A stretch of DNA of 64,000 nt. It comes from Colwellia sp. GTDB taxonomy: Bacteria; Pseudomonadota; Gammaproteobacteria; Enterobacterales; Alteromonadaceae. Both the position numbers and the translations under genes were made by a program. Each line of letters opens with the position of its first letter. Position 1 is the stretch's first letter. The notes under the pieces are model-generated. The model searched no databases and was not told the origin of the DNA. It saw only the letters and a program-made list of their open reading frames with translations. Location of the stretch: positions 496,001 through 560,000 of the forward strand of contig JABSOZ010000003.1 in NCBI GenBank assembly GCA_013215295.1, read 5' to 3'. Shown piece by piece: positions 55,752 to 64,000 of the stretch.

Positions 55752-55929
55752 ATACAAGCGCTTTTTCGGGCTGACTATAATCAATAGTTTTAAACATTGA
55801 TAAAATACTTGCTAAAAGGCATTGAACGGGGTTGCTTTTAATAGAAAATAAGGACCTCCACTATATAGGTTAGCAAGTGCTTTGTTAAACAATAATAGAG
55901 TTATAAAAAGTAAGTATTTATATTTGTGT

Positions 55930-55979
55930 AAAAAGCCAACATAAAGTAAAAATAGTACAGACTATTTGTTAGCTTTTTT
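55930..55979 (-). terminator. Hairpin with A/T flanks downstream of the SH3-domain gene
   Basis: AAAAAGCCAACA and TGTTAGCTTTTT pair with one mismatch, enclosing a smaller inverted repeat (AAATAGT/ACTATTT). It may end transcription in both directions. The rest of the 243-base gap after the pseudogene shows nothing. Confidence 0.45.
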
Positions 55980-55994
55980 CCAACATTACAGATG

Positions 55995-56594
55995 TTATTT
56001 CCAATTATCCATTGAACCTTTTCGACGAGCAGTAAGCCTTGGAATAATTAATCCTAAAACTAAGCCAATAATTAGTACTATGGCACCATTAAAAAACCAC
56101 TCTTTTTTGATATTAGTATCTTGATCTTTTAATTGTGAACGAGTTGAAATCAATGTTTTATTTAATTCGCTAATTTCGTTGTTAAGCAAAGACTTTTCTT
56201 TACTTAGCTTATCAATAGTATTGTTTGCTGCGGTTAACTCTTCTGACATACTATCAGTATTACTTGTTGTGTTCGCTAGCCTTTCATTAAGTTCGGCAAT
56301 AACAAATCGTAAACCTGGTTTTGGTGAAACGTATTTACTTTCAACCCAGACATTTCGATTTTTTTCATCGATAATTTCCGAGTAATTATTTTCGTTATTG
56401 CCTGTTACCTTCACTTCCGTGCCTGAATTTATACTGCCTAAAATACGATAATTGTTACCAGCACCTGAGTGCATATAAATAAATAAATCGTCCGAAATAT
56501 ATCCAGTTACAAGGTTAGACGGGGCATCTTCTGCAAGAAGAGGGAAAGATAAACTAAGAACTAAACTAACCAATAAACCTTTTAAGATCTTCAT
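55995..56594 (-). CDS. TIGR04211-type SH3 domain membrane protein (YgiM-like)
   Basis: The 199-residue protein has a signal peptide (ILKGLLVSLVLSLSFPLLAED), a bacterial SH3 domain (SDDLFIYMHSGAGNNYRILGSINSGTEVKVTG, VWVESKYVS), a coiled coil (residues 100-160) and a C-terminal membrane helix (WFFNGAIVLIIGLVLGLIIPRL) with a basic end. This is the arrangement of the E. coli YgiM group. Its role is unknown; a cell-envelope function is likely. It is divergent from the CYTH/CHAD gene. Confidence 0.88.
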   Translation of the reverse strand: MKILKGLLVSLVLSLSFPLLAEDAPSNLVTGYISDDLFIYMHSGAGNNYRILGSINSGTEVKVTGNNENNYSEIIDEKNRNVWVESKYVSPKPGLRFVIAELNERLANTTSNTDSMSEELTAANNTIDKLSKEKSLLNNEISELNKTLISTRSQLKDQDTNIKKEWFFNGAIVLIIGLVLGLIIPRLTARRKGSMDNWK

Positions 56595-56809
56595 TAAACT
56601 ACCAGTAACGTTTGTAAAATAATTAATAGCAAAATATTAGGGCTTTGCAGGATTGATAGCAAGTTAAGTTTACGGACAATAAGGTGTTTTTGTCAAAAAA
56701 GTCCTTTATTATCGAAATTTTGTAAGCAAAGCATTGTTAGTTACTTGTTTTCATATGTTGCTGTTGTAAACTCAAGATGTTGATAGGACGAAAATATTAT
56801 TGGAAGAAT

Positions 56810-58309
56810 ATGGTTACCGAAATTGAGCTTAAATATTTTGTTACAAGTAAGAATACTCAAGAAAATATTACACAGTTATTTACCGAACAACAGTTATCAT
56901 TTAGCTGTGTAAAAAAGAAACTATCTAACTGTTATTATGACACCACTGATTTGAATTTTCGCCATCATGATATGGGGCTCAGAATTCGAGGTTGTGATGG
57001 TCAACTAGAGCAAACCATAAAAACCGCTGGTGTAGTTATTGCTGGTTTACATCAGCGACCAGAGTATAACGTTGATATTGAAAATAATTTCCCTGAACTG
57101 GCTTTGTTTCCTGCAGAAATCTGGCAGTCAGATCAAGATGTAGCACAACTACAAAAATTACTAATCCCTCTTTTTTCAACTGATTTCACCCGTATTATTT
57201 GGTTAGTGACTTTGTCTTCAGGTTCAGTAGTAGAGGTTGCATTTGACCTAGGAAATATAAGCAGTGATGGCAGAAGTGTTAGTATTTGCGAAGTTGAGTT
57301 AGAGCTTGTGAGTGGCACAACGTCAGATTTACTCTTCCTTGCCAAGATGATTTTTTCAGTTGTCTCGGTAAGACCAAGTAGTCAAAGTAAAGCGGCTCGG
57401 GGATATCGTTTATGGAAGAATACTCCCGTTAATTATGAAAAACCTATCACAGATCTGTTGCCCATTGACCGAAGTTTGTCAATTGCTGCTGCTTTTTCTA
57501 CCGGTCTTAATCATTGTTTAGTTCATTTACATGATCATATTGAACATTATATAACCGCACCTAGTTTAGTTGAGTTAGAAAAAATTACCGAAACCTTGGC
57601 CTTAATGCGTCATGGTTTTTGGCTTTTTACTGATTACCTTCCCGAAAAATCGGTGAAAATTCGAAATGAATTAAGCCATTTTATCCATTTACTTTCGTGG
57701 GTTGATAACGCAGTTAATTTACAAGAACTCACTAATAAAACCGGTAATTATCGACATAAGCTTAATTACAGTGAGCAACTAGTCGAGCAATTAAGAATTG
57801 AAAAGCGCCGTCTACCGACTAGCGATGATGTATTCGAGTTATTGCACGGTAAGCGCTTTAACACACTTCAAGCTGATTTGTTGGCAATGCTATTAACTGA
57901 GCAAACAGACTCTAGTGATTTGTTATTACCTTTTGCACAGCAAAGTCTAACGAATAATATGTCAATATTATTTGCTGATAGTACAAAAACGCAGCCACTC
58001 ACTAGCGAGCAATATTTGTCGCAAGCCAAATTATTGAACCGAAGTTTATTAACCGGTACGTGGTTTGGTTTATTGTTCGACCAAGAAGAACGTAAGCAAT
58101 ATCGAGCACCTTGGTTAGATATTCAACAAGGGATCAGCGAGTTGCAAACGTTGTGGGTTATTCAACAACAGTTACAAACATTGGACGAAAAACCGACAAA
58201 GCTCGTTTCATGGCAAGGGAGTAAAGTTGAAGGGCTATTAATTGCTTTAGATAGCTCGAGAAAAATAGCGCTCATAATGAAGTCATATTGGCTAGAAGAG
58301 TCGTTATAA
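56810..58309 (+). CDS. CYTH/CHAD-domain inorganic triphosphatase (YgiF-like)
   Basis: The N-terminal CYTH domain (residues 1 to about 200) has the EIELKYFV metal-binding motif, YYDTTDLNFRHHDMGLRIRG, and acidic barrel residues (VEVAFDLGNI, CEVELELVSG). It likely hydrolyses inorganic triphosphate. The C-terminal half is a divergent CHAD domain, a helical His-rich region thought to bind polyphosphate (FSTGLNHCLVHLHDHIEHY, LALMRHGFWLF). The track start at 56777 adds 11 residues; ATG 56810 gives MVTEIELK as in relatives and is preferred. Confidence 0.88.
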   Translation: MVTEIELKYFVTSKNTQENITQLFTEQQLSFSCVKKKLSNCYYDTTDLNFRHHDMGLRIRGCDGQLEQTIKTAGVVIAGLHQRPEYNVDIENNFPELALFPAEIWQSDQDVAQLQKLLIPLFSTDFTRIIWLVTLSSGSVVEVAFDLGNISSDGRSVSICEVELELVSGTTSDLLFLAKMIFSVVSVRPSSQSKAARGYRLWKNTPVNYEKPITDLLPIDRSLSIAAAFSTGLNHCLVHLHDHIEHYITAPSLVELEKITETLALMRHGFWLFTDYLPEKSVKIRNELSHFIHLLSWVDNAVNLQELTNKTGNYRHKLNYSEQLVEQLRIEKRRLPTSDDVFELLHGKRFNTLQADLLAMLLTEQTDSSDLLLPFAQQSLTNNMSILFADSTKTQPLTSEQYLSQAKLLNRSLLTGTWFGLLFDQEERKQYRAPWLDIQQGISELQTLWVIQQQLQTLDEKPTKLVSWQGSKVEGLLIALDSSRKIALIMKSYWLEESL

Positions 58310-58393
58310 TAGGTCTGTTAGATTGGCACAATAACGCAGTAGATATAGTTGATGATAATCATAAGGGCAAGATATTATGCAGCTTTTAGTTAT

Positions 58394-59284
58394 ATGAAAA
58401 TACGCTTAATAGTAGGTTTATTGCTAAGCAGTTGTGTTTCGTCTGTTAGTTTTGCAAGTGTTTATAATCTACCAGCGCCTGATTCAAGACTTATCGGTGA
58501 ACAAACCACACATGAAGCGGTCAAAGGAGACTACTTTCAAGCTTTAGCTGAAAACTATAACGTCGGTTTTTTTGCATTGTTGGCAGCGAATCCTAATGTA
58601 GATCCTTTTTTACTTGAGCCCGGCAGTAATATTGTTATCCCAAAGCAAATGCTTTTACCCTATGGTAAGCGTGAAGGTCTTGTTATTAATCTTGCTGAAC
58701 TACGCTTGTATTATTACCCCAAAGGAGAAAAGTTAGTTTATGTTTTTCCTGTCGGCATCGGCCGACAAGGGCTAAAAACCCCTAATTTAACGAGTATCAT
58801 TGGTGATAAACGTAAAGATCCTATTTGGCGTCCTACAAAAGCGATGCGAGAACGTTATTTTACCGAACATGGTAGAGAAATGGCGAAGGAGGTTCCTGCC
58901 GGGCCAAATAATCCATTTGGAAAATATGCACTGCGTATTGGCACCAGCGAGTATTTACTTCATGGCACGAATAAACGTTTTGGTATTGGCATGCGAGCAA
59001 GCTCTGGCTGTATTCGTATGTATGACCATGATATTGAATGGCTATATAACAATATTACCGTTGGCACACCTATACGTATTTTAGAACAACCAATAAAAAT
59101 GTCTTATGAGCATGAAGGTAAGATGATAGAACTGCACAGCCCGTTAACACCTGATGGAATGTCAGAGGCTAAATTAACTATGACGAGTGCAGTGAAAAAT
59201 TTTATTGGAAGTAATAATGATATGCTTGAACAAGTCCGTGAATTACTTGAACAGCCAAAAGGTGTTGTTATTTCTTTAAATTAG
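58394..59284 (+). CDS. L,D-transpeptidase (YkuD/ErfK family) with LysM domain
   Basis: This periplasmic enzyme forms peptidoglycan 3-3 cross-links or attaches outer-membrane protein to the wall. The track ORF begins at 58349; the signal peptide (MKIRLIVGLLLSSCVSSVSFAS) starts at ATG 58394, the chosen start. A LysM-like segment (DYFQALAENYNVGFFALLAANPNVD) precedes the YkuD catalytic domain with LLHGTNKRFGIGMRASSGCIRM, containing the His and the catalytic Cys. The length of 296 residues fits the ErfK/YbiS group. Confidence 0.93.
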   Translation: MKIRLIVGLLLSSCVSSVSFASVYNLPAPDSRLIGEQTTHEAVKGDYFQALAENYNVGFFALLAANPNVDPFLLEPGSNIVIPKQMLLPYGKREGLVINLAELRLYYYPKGEKLVYVFPVGIGRQGLKTPNLTSIIGDKRKDPIWRPTKAMRERYFTEHGREMAKEVPAGPNNPFGKYALRIGTSEYLLHGTNKRFGIGMRASSGCIRMYDHDIEWLYNNITVGTPIRILEQPIKMSYEHEGKMIELHSPLTPDGMSEAKLTMTSAVKNFIGSNNDMLEQVRELLEQPKGVVISLN

Positions 59285-59356
59285 ACATCGAATCACCCAT
59301 CACTGTTTTTCGAAATACCTTTAGTTTGCTAGAAAGCTAATGTTTATAAATTCCCA

Positions 59357-59388
59357 ATAAAAAACGAGACTAATAAGTCTCGTTTTTT
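59357..59388. terminator. Bidirectional terminator between L,D-transpeptidase and serA
   Basis: AAAACGAGAC and GTCTCGTTTT form a perfect 10-bp stem with a 6-base loop; A runs precede and T runs follow, so it works for both convergent genes. Confidence 0.92.
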
Positions 59389-59419
59389 ATGCTAAATGAT
59401 GTTCGTAATGTGACTTACA

Positions 59420-60649
59420 TTAATGAAGTATACGTACGCGAATTGTTCCATCAATCTGTTTTAACTCTCTTAAGGCTACTTCACTATCTTGTGCTTCAAT
59501 ATCAATAACTACGTAACCGATTTTATCATCAGTTTGTAAATACTGTGCGGCAATATTGATGTTGTGTTGAGCAAATGTTTGGTTGATTTGTGTTAAAACA
59601 CCCGGCTGGTTATGGTGAATATGCAATAATCGACTCGTACCTGTATGGCCTGGTAAAGAAACTTCAGGGAAGTTAACCGCTGAAAGTGTTGAGCCATTAT
59701 CAGAATACTTCGCCATTTTACTGGCAACTTCTAAACCAATATTTGATTGCGCTTCTTTAGTACTACCACCAATGTGTGGTGTTAATATCACATTGTCAAA
59801 TTCACGCAATGGTGAAATAAACTCTTCATCATTACCTTTTGGCTCAACTGGAAAAACGTCAATGGCTGCACCTGCTACTTTTTTACTTGCTAACGCTGCA
59901 ACTAAAGCATCGATATCAACAACAGTTCCACGAGAAGCATTAATAAAAATAACACCGTCTTTCATGTTAGAGAATTCTTCTGCTGCCATCATGTTTTGAG
60001 TTTGCACAGTTTCAGGTACATGTAAACTAACTACATCAGCTTCTTTCAATAAAGTGGGTAAACTAAATGCTTGGCTAGCATTACCTAATGGAAGTTTTGT
60101 TTCAATATCGTAAAAACGTACACGCATCCCTAAAGTTTCAGCCAAAATACCCAATTGCATGCCAATGTGACCGTAACCCACAATGCCTAATGTTTTGCCA
60201 CGAGCTTCTACTGAGCCAGCAGCAGACTTATGCCACTCACCACGATGAGCTTTAGCGCTTTTTTCAGGAATACCACGTAATAATAAGAGTGCTTCACCTA
60301 TTACTAATTCAGCGACTGAACGAGTATTTGAAAACGGTGCGTTAAACACTGGAATACCACGTTTCTGTGCGGCTTTAATATCAACTTGGTTGGTGCCAAT
60401 ACAGAAACAACCAATAGCCGCGAGTTTTTTTGCATGGCTTAATACATGATCAGTTAATTGCGTACGAGAGCGAATACCAATAAAGTGAACATTAGCAATT
60501 TTTTTGATCAAATCTTCTTCAGCAAGCGATGTACTAATACATTCAATATTGCTGTAGCCTTTCATTTTTAACTCTTCGATAGCGCTCGGGTGAACGCCTT
60601 CAAGTAATAAAATTTTAATTTTTTCTTTTGCTAATGAATTATTGATCAT
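59420..60649 (-). CDS. serA: D-3-phosphoglycerate dehydrogenase
   Basis: SerA oxidises 3-phosphoglycerate, the first step of serine synthesis. The protein has KIKILLLEGVHPSAIEELK, the NAD loop TLGIVGYGHIGMQLGILAE, VDIDALVAALASKKVAGAAIDVFPVEP with the active-site region and TPHIGGSTKEAQ with the catalytic His. An ACT domain at the C-terminus (HHNQPGVLTQINQTFAQHNIN) binds serine for feedback inhibition. The ORF starts at 60664; MINNSLAKEKIK from 60649 is closer to E. coli SerA in length and is chosen, though neither start has a strong ribosome site. Confidence 0.96.
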   Translation of the reverse strand: MINNSLAKEKIKILLLEGVHPSAIEELKMKGYSNIECISTSLAEEDLIKKIANVHFIGIRSRTQLTDHVLSHAKKLAAIGCFCIGTNQVDIKAAQKRGIPVFNAPFSNTRSVAELVIGEALLLLRGIPEKSAKAHRGEWHKSAAGSVEARGKTLGIVGYGHIGMQLGILAETLGMRVRFYDIETKLPLGNASQAFSLPTLLKEADVVSLHVPETVQTQNMMAAEEFSNMKDGVIFINASRGTVVDIDALVAALASKKVAGAAIDVFPVEPKGNDEEFISPLREFDNVILTPHIGGSTKEAQSNIGLEVASKMAKYSDNGSTLSAVNFPEVSLPGHTGTSRLLHIHHNQPGVLTQINQTFAQHNINIAAQYLQTDDKIGYVVIDIEAQDSEVALRELKQIDGTIRVRILH

Positions 60650-60755
60650 TTTCTCATATCTCATGTAGGACTGAATAGGTCATTGTATTAGCCAAATAAA
60701 AGCATTTAGATGGCTAGATATCTAAACTAGCATATAGTGTATAAACTCTAAAGAA

Positions 60756-61412
60756 TTATTTTATCAGTTTTGCGCCATCTTGAGTGCCCAAAATTAAAAC
60801 ATCGGCACCGCGTTGAGCAAACAAACCATTTGTAACAACACCTACGATGGCATTGATATCATTTTCAAGTTTCTTCGGATCAATTATCTCTAAGTTATGT
60901 ACATCGAGAATTACGCAACCGTTATCAGTAATAACGCCCTGACGATAAACGGGGTCACCACCCAACTTAACCAATTCACGAGCTACATAGCTGCGCGCCA
61001 TAGGAATGACTTCAACGGGAAGTGGGAAACTACCTAATAATTTAACTTGCTTACTTTCATCGGCAATACATACAAAAGTTTTTGCTACGGCAGCCACTAT
61101 TTTTTCTCGGGTTAGTGCGGCACCACCACCTTTTATCATCGACATATGTTCAGTAATTTCATCTGCACCATCAACATAAACATCAATTCCATCAACATTA
61201 TTTAACTCGAAAACTTCTATGCCGTATGCTTTCAATTTTTGAGTTGACACTTCTGAGCTCGAAACAGCGCCTTCAATTTTGTCTTTTATTGTCGCTAAGG
61301 CATCAATAAAGTGATTAACCGTAGAGCCAGTACCCACGCCAACAATCGTATCATTTTTAATAAATTCGAGGGCTTTTATGGCTGCGGCTTGTTTCATTTC
61401 ATCTTGTGTCAT
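60756..61412 (-). CDS. rpiA: Ribose-5-phosphate isomerase A
   Basis: RpiA interconverts ribose 5-phosphate and ribulose 5-phosphate. The 218-residue protein shows [30 protein letters not shown] with active-site acids and [16 protein letters not shown], all typical. The order fau-rpiA-serA on one strand is common in gammaproteobacteria. The length is normal. Confidence 0.98.
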   Translation of the reverse strand: MTQDEMKQAAAIKALEFIKNDTIVGVGTGSTVNHFIDALATIKDKIEGAVSSSEVSTQKLKAYGIEVFELNNVDGIDVYVDGADEITEHMSMIKGGGAALTREKIVAAVAKTFVCIADESKQVKLLGSFPLPVEVIPMARSYVARELVKLGGDPVYRQGVITDNGCVILDVHNLEIIDPKKLENDINAIVGVVTNGLFAQRGADVLILGTQDGAKLIK

Positions 61413-61464
61413 GTTTATCCTAATTTACTAGAGATTAATTAGGCAGGAGTATATCAGGACATGA

Positions 61465-62067
61465 TTAAATATCGAAGTTATAGCGAGAAGTAGGTGTAAT
61501 AATTATAGGTAAGGGGATATCCCAACTCTCAGCAGGAATTTTTTCAACTTTTTGGCAATCGTGAGCTAAGCCAATTGGCAAAAGTTTAGTTTGTTTGTTT
61601 TGTTGATATTGAATATACCAAGTAGCGAGGGTTCTATCATAAAATCCACCACCCATACCCAGTCTATTGCCACGTTTATCAAAGGCGACTAATGGTGTGA
61701 AAATGATTTCAATATTATCAACGGTAATTATATTTCTGACATCGAGTTGAGGCTCTAAAATCCCATACTTATTTTTTATCAGTGTTGAGTTTTTAGTGTG
61801 CTTTAAAAAGAGTAAATTCCCATTACTAAAAGGGTGAATGACGGGTAAATACACAGATATTTCATTTTCCCAGCACCAGTTAATGAAAGGCTGTGTATTG
61901 AGTTCTCCATCGTTAGCTAGATAAATGGCAACTCGTTTAACATGTTTGAATTCTATTTGAGTAATAAGTTTTTGACACAATAAATCAGCTTGCTCTTGCT
62001 GTTTATCAGCAGTGAGTTGGCCGCGTTTATTTCGTATTTCTTGACGAATAAAATTTCTATTTCTCAT
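61465..62067 (-). CDS. fau: 5-formyltetrahydrofolate cyclo-ligase
   Basis: This enzyme converts 5-formyl-THF to 5,10-methenyl-THF with ATP. The 200-residue protein starts NRNFIRQEIRNKRGQL and shows FTPLVAFDKRGNRLGMGGGFYDRTL with the signature GMGGGFYDR. In many gammaproteobacteria the 6S RNA gene lies just upstream of this gene (also named ygfA); here only 120 bases separate it from the peptide transporter and nothing like 6S RNA fits. Confidence 0.95.
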   Translation of the reverse strand: MRNRNFIRQEIRNKRGQLTADKQQEQADLLCQKLITQIEFKHVKRVAIYLANDGELNTQPFINWCWENEISVYLPVIHPFSNGNLLFLKHTKNSTLIKNKYGILEPQLDVRNIITVDNIEIIFTPLVAFDKRGNRLGMGGGFYDRTLATWYIQYQQNKQTKLLPIGLAHDCQKVEKIPAESWDIPLPIIITPTSRYNFDI

Positions 62068-62137
62068 AATCTGTAAATTTACTTAAAAGTAACCGTCTCT
62101 TAAATTATTATGACAAAAATACCGAGAAAATATCAAT

Positions 62138-62168
62138 AAAAAAGCCAACAATGAATGTTGGCTTTTTA
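62138..62168 (-). terminator. Intrinsic terminator of the POT transporter gene
   Basis: AAAAAGCCAACA and TGTTGGCTTTTT form a perfect 12-bp stem with a 5-base loop (ATGAA) and T residues on the - strand side. It lies 20 bases after the transporter stop codon. Confidence 0.92.
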
Positions 62169-62187
62169 TGAACAATGTAAATTTTAC

Positions 62188-63726
62188 TTAAGTCGCATTT
62201 ACCGTAGTATCATTCACTTTAACTGCAGGAGTTGTTTCTTCAGCATCATCTGAAGGCAAGTTTTCCCAAAATCTAGATTTGAAACCAACCAACAAGATGA
62301 TGATGCCAATACCAATACTAAATAAACTAACTTGGATATAAAGCGAAGGTATTTGAGAAACGTTATTTGGATCATAATTGCCAGCTAACAAACCAGAAAT
62401 AATATTACCAATTGAGTATGTTAAAACAAATACACCCATCATTTGGCCAGCAAAGCGTTTAGGAGATAACCTACTTACCGCACTAAGTGCTACCGGGCTT
62501 AAACAAAGTTCACCAACTGTATGTAAGAAGTAAGTTGCGACTAACCAGTATGGTGCAACCTTCATTCCTGAAGCGGCGTATTGTGCAGCAAAAAACATTA
62601 CGATAAAACCACTCGCCATGACGATTAAACCAAAGGCACATTTGATACCGTAAGAAGGGCTGACAAGTCTTTTACCTAAGTTAATCCATATAGCCGCGAA
62701 AAACGGTGATAATAAAACGATAAAAAACGAGTTGGTCATTTGGAACCAACCAGTAGGTATTTCAAATGAGCCAATTAAACGGTCGGTATAATCACGCGCG
62801 AATAAATTCAATGAAGAACCTGCTTGCTCAAACCCTGACCAAAAACAAGCTGATGCAATACAAATAAGCAATAATGCCAAAAGTCTTTTCTTTTCGTTTG
62901 GCGTAAGAGAACCACCGAAATAGATCACGCTATAATAAACAATGAAAATTAGAGAGAAGACTACAGCAACATATTGAGCAACAGTTACCGGCTCAATCGT
63001 TAACATGCCTTGGAAAATAGCAAAGGCTACTATCACTATAGTAGCTAATACTACGCCGATAATAGTCCAGCTGGTTTTTTGTGCTTTAGCTGACATCGGA
63101 GATACCGGCTTTTCACCAACACCTTGAAGCTTAGGTGCAGTCATTTTGTATTGAATTAAACCTAATGCCATACCTACAGCAGCAGCACCAAACGCCCAAT
63201 GCCAACCAACATTTTCCATTAAGTAGCCACAAATAAGGTAACCGAAGACTGAACCTAAGTTTATACCCATATAATAAATGGCATAACCACTATCACGGCG
63301 AACATCTTCATCTGAATATAATTGACCAACCATAGCGCCAATATTAGGTTTTAATAACCCAGTACCTAAAATAACAACGATTAAACCGATAAAAAATGTG
63401 GTGTCGTTAGGAATAGCTAAAATAATATGGCCAATCATAATAATGATTGCGCCGTACCAAACCGCTTTTTGTCCACCAATTAATCTGTCAGCAATCCAAC
63501 CACCAGGTAAACCCATAAAATAGACACTACCTGTATATAGCCCATATATAGCAGCTGCAGAAGCAACAGTTAAACCTAAACCGCCTTCTTGTAATGTCGC
63601 TGTCATAAATAAGACAAGTAGCATACGCATACCGTAATAGCTCATGCGTTCCCACATCTCTGTAATAAAGAGTGTTTGAAGTCCTTCCGGATGACCGAAA
63701 AAAGAACCAGTATCAGGTTTACTCAT
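62188..63726 (-). CDS. POT/PTR2-family proton-coupled peptide transporter
   Basis: This inner-membrane symporter takes up di- and tripeptides with protons. The 512-residue protein has about 14 membrane helices, the ExxER-type motif EMWERMSYYGMRMLLVLFM in helix 1, LPGGWIADRLIGGQ, GTGLLKPNIGAMVGQLY and GYLICGYLMENVGWHW. The acidic C-terminal tail (DDAEETTPAVKVND) is short. An AGAGGA site precedes the ATG. Whether it is DtpA- or DtpT-like cannot be judged. It stands alone with its own terminator. Confidence 0.94.
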   Translation of the reverse strand: MSKPDTGSFFGHPEGLQTLFITEMWERMSYYGMRMLLVLFMTATLQEGGLGLTVASAAAIYGLYTGSVYFMGLPGGWIADRLIGGQKAVWYGAIIIMIGHIILAIPNDTTFFIGLIVVILGTGLLKPNIGAMVGQLYSDEDVRRDSGYAIYYMGINLGSVFGYLICGYLMENVGWHWAFGAAAVGMALGLIQYKMTAPKLQGVGEKPVSPMSAKAQKTSWTIIGVVLATIVIVAFAIFQGMLTIEPVTVAQYVAVVFSLIFIVYYSVIYFGGSLTPNEKKRLLALLLICIASACFWSGFEQAGSSLNLFARDYTDRLIGSFEIPTGWFQMTNSFFIVLLSPFFAAIWINLGKRLVSPSYGIKCAFGLIVMASGFIVMFFAAQYAASGMKVAPYWLVATYFLHTVGELCLSPVALSAVSRLSPKRFAGQMMGVFVLTYSIGNIISGLLAGNYDPNNVSQIPSLYIQVSLFSIGIGIIILLVGFKSRFWENLPSDDAEETTPAVKVNDTTVNAT

Positions 63727-63831
63727 AAAAAAATCCTCTAGATAAGTGTAAATTACAGTTAAATATTATTATTTTAATTCGTTAAAAAACTTTATAAATT
63801 TAGGCGAAAGTTCTTAACGCTGTAATTTTTG

Positions 63832-63845
63832 GCAAATATATTTGC
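63832..63845. promoter_or_regulatory. Perfect 14-base palindrome upstream of the peptide transporter
   Basis: GCAAATATATTTGC is fully symmetric and lies about 110 bases upstream of the transporter ATG. It may be a regulator site. The remaining part of the end region (63727-64000) shows no supported gene. Confidence 0.35.
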
Positions 63846-64000
63846 GAAAGTCAGCGTGTGTTATACCTGTGCTAGCCATGAAAGGCAATAGTTGAGCGAT
63901 GGATTTGATTTGGTTTATGTAATGTTTTAGTTACCCATACGTATGTTCATCGTTATTCGAAGATAAAATTATTCATTATTTCTCATGCATTATGAGCATA

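Noticed and set aside
62068-62187. 6S RNA (ssrS) next to fau, its usual place in gammaproteobacteria
   Set aside because: The gap is only 120 bases, is AT-rich and holds a terminator; no long imperfect hairpin of about 180 bases fits.

Overview
The window is an AT-rich chromosomal segment of a marine gammaproteobacterium. Gene content and order (flrC-fliE...flhB-flhA-flhF-flhG-fliA-cheYZAB-motCD-parC-parP-cheW, then mlaA, ribH-nusB-thiL-pgpA, leuABCD, serA-rpiA-fau) point to the Alteromonadales, most likely Colwelliaceae (Colwellia/Thalassotalea-like). That placement is inferred from gene order, protein character and base composition; no database search was run.

Region 1 (1-29.9 kb) is one nearly continuous polar-flagellum and chemotaxis locus on the + strand. 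It starts inside flrC, the sigma-54 activator. Three sigma-54 type (-24/-12) sites with exact GG-N10-GC spacing lie before fliE, fliK and flhA, splitting the locus into fliEFGHIJ, fliKLMNOPQR-flhB and flhAFG-fliA-che blocks, as expected if FlrC drives them. The products build the MS ring, C ring, export gate and export ATPase, set flagellar place and number (FlhF/FlhG), supply sigma-28 (FliA), and form the chemosensory core (CheY, Z, A, B, W) with a second stator pair (MotC/MotD) and ParC/ParP array-positioning proteins. CheA carries three acidic repeats where P2 would be; they resemble the CheY-binding peptides of FliM and CheZ encoded in the same locus.

Region 2 (29.9-43.4 kb) is mostly housekeeping: MlaA lipoprotein, a small membrane protein, ribH-nusB-thiL-pgpA, fumarylacetoacetase, a TonB-dependent receptor behind a 600-base AT-rich upstream region, a non-coding patch with tiny ORFs, cca, a GspA-GspB fusion protein and an HD-GYP phosphodiesterase.

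Region 3 (43.4-48.5 kb) is the leuABCD operon on the - strand. It has a classical attenuator: promoter, a 23-codon leader peptide not in the ORF track with a Leu-Leu-Leu run, a segment able to form an antiterminator, and an intrinsic terminator.

Region 4 (48.6-55.8 kb) is an accessory surface-polymer island. A - strand group encodes a Wzi-family capsule protein, a CDP-glycerol glycerophosphotransferase-like protein, a TagD-like cytidylyltransferase and a short-chain dehydrogenase. Around it are one intact and two decayed copies of a second transferase-like gene and a decayed ISAs1-family transposase, so the island has been duplicated and partly lost.

Region 5 (56-64 kb) returns to core genes: an SH3-domain membrane protein, a CYTH/CHAD triphosphatase, an L,D-transpeptidase, serA, rpiA, fau and a POT-family peptide transporter. 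No tRNA, rRNA or CRISPR array was seen.
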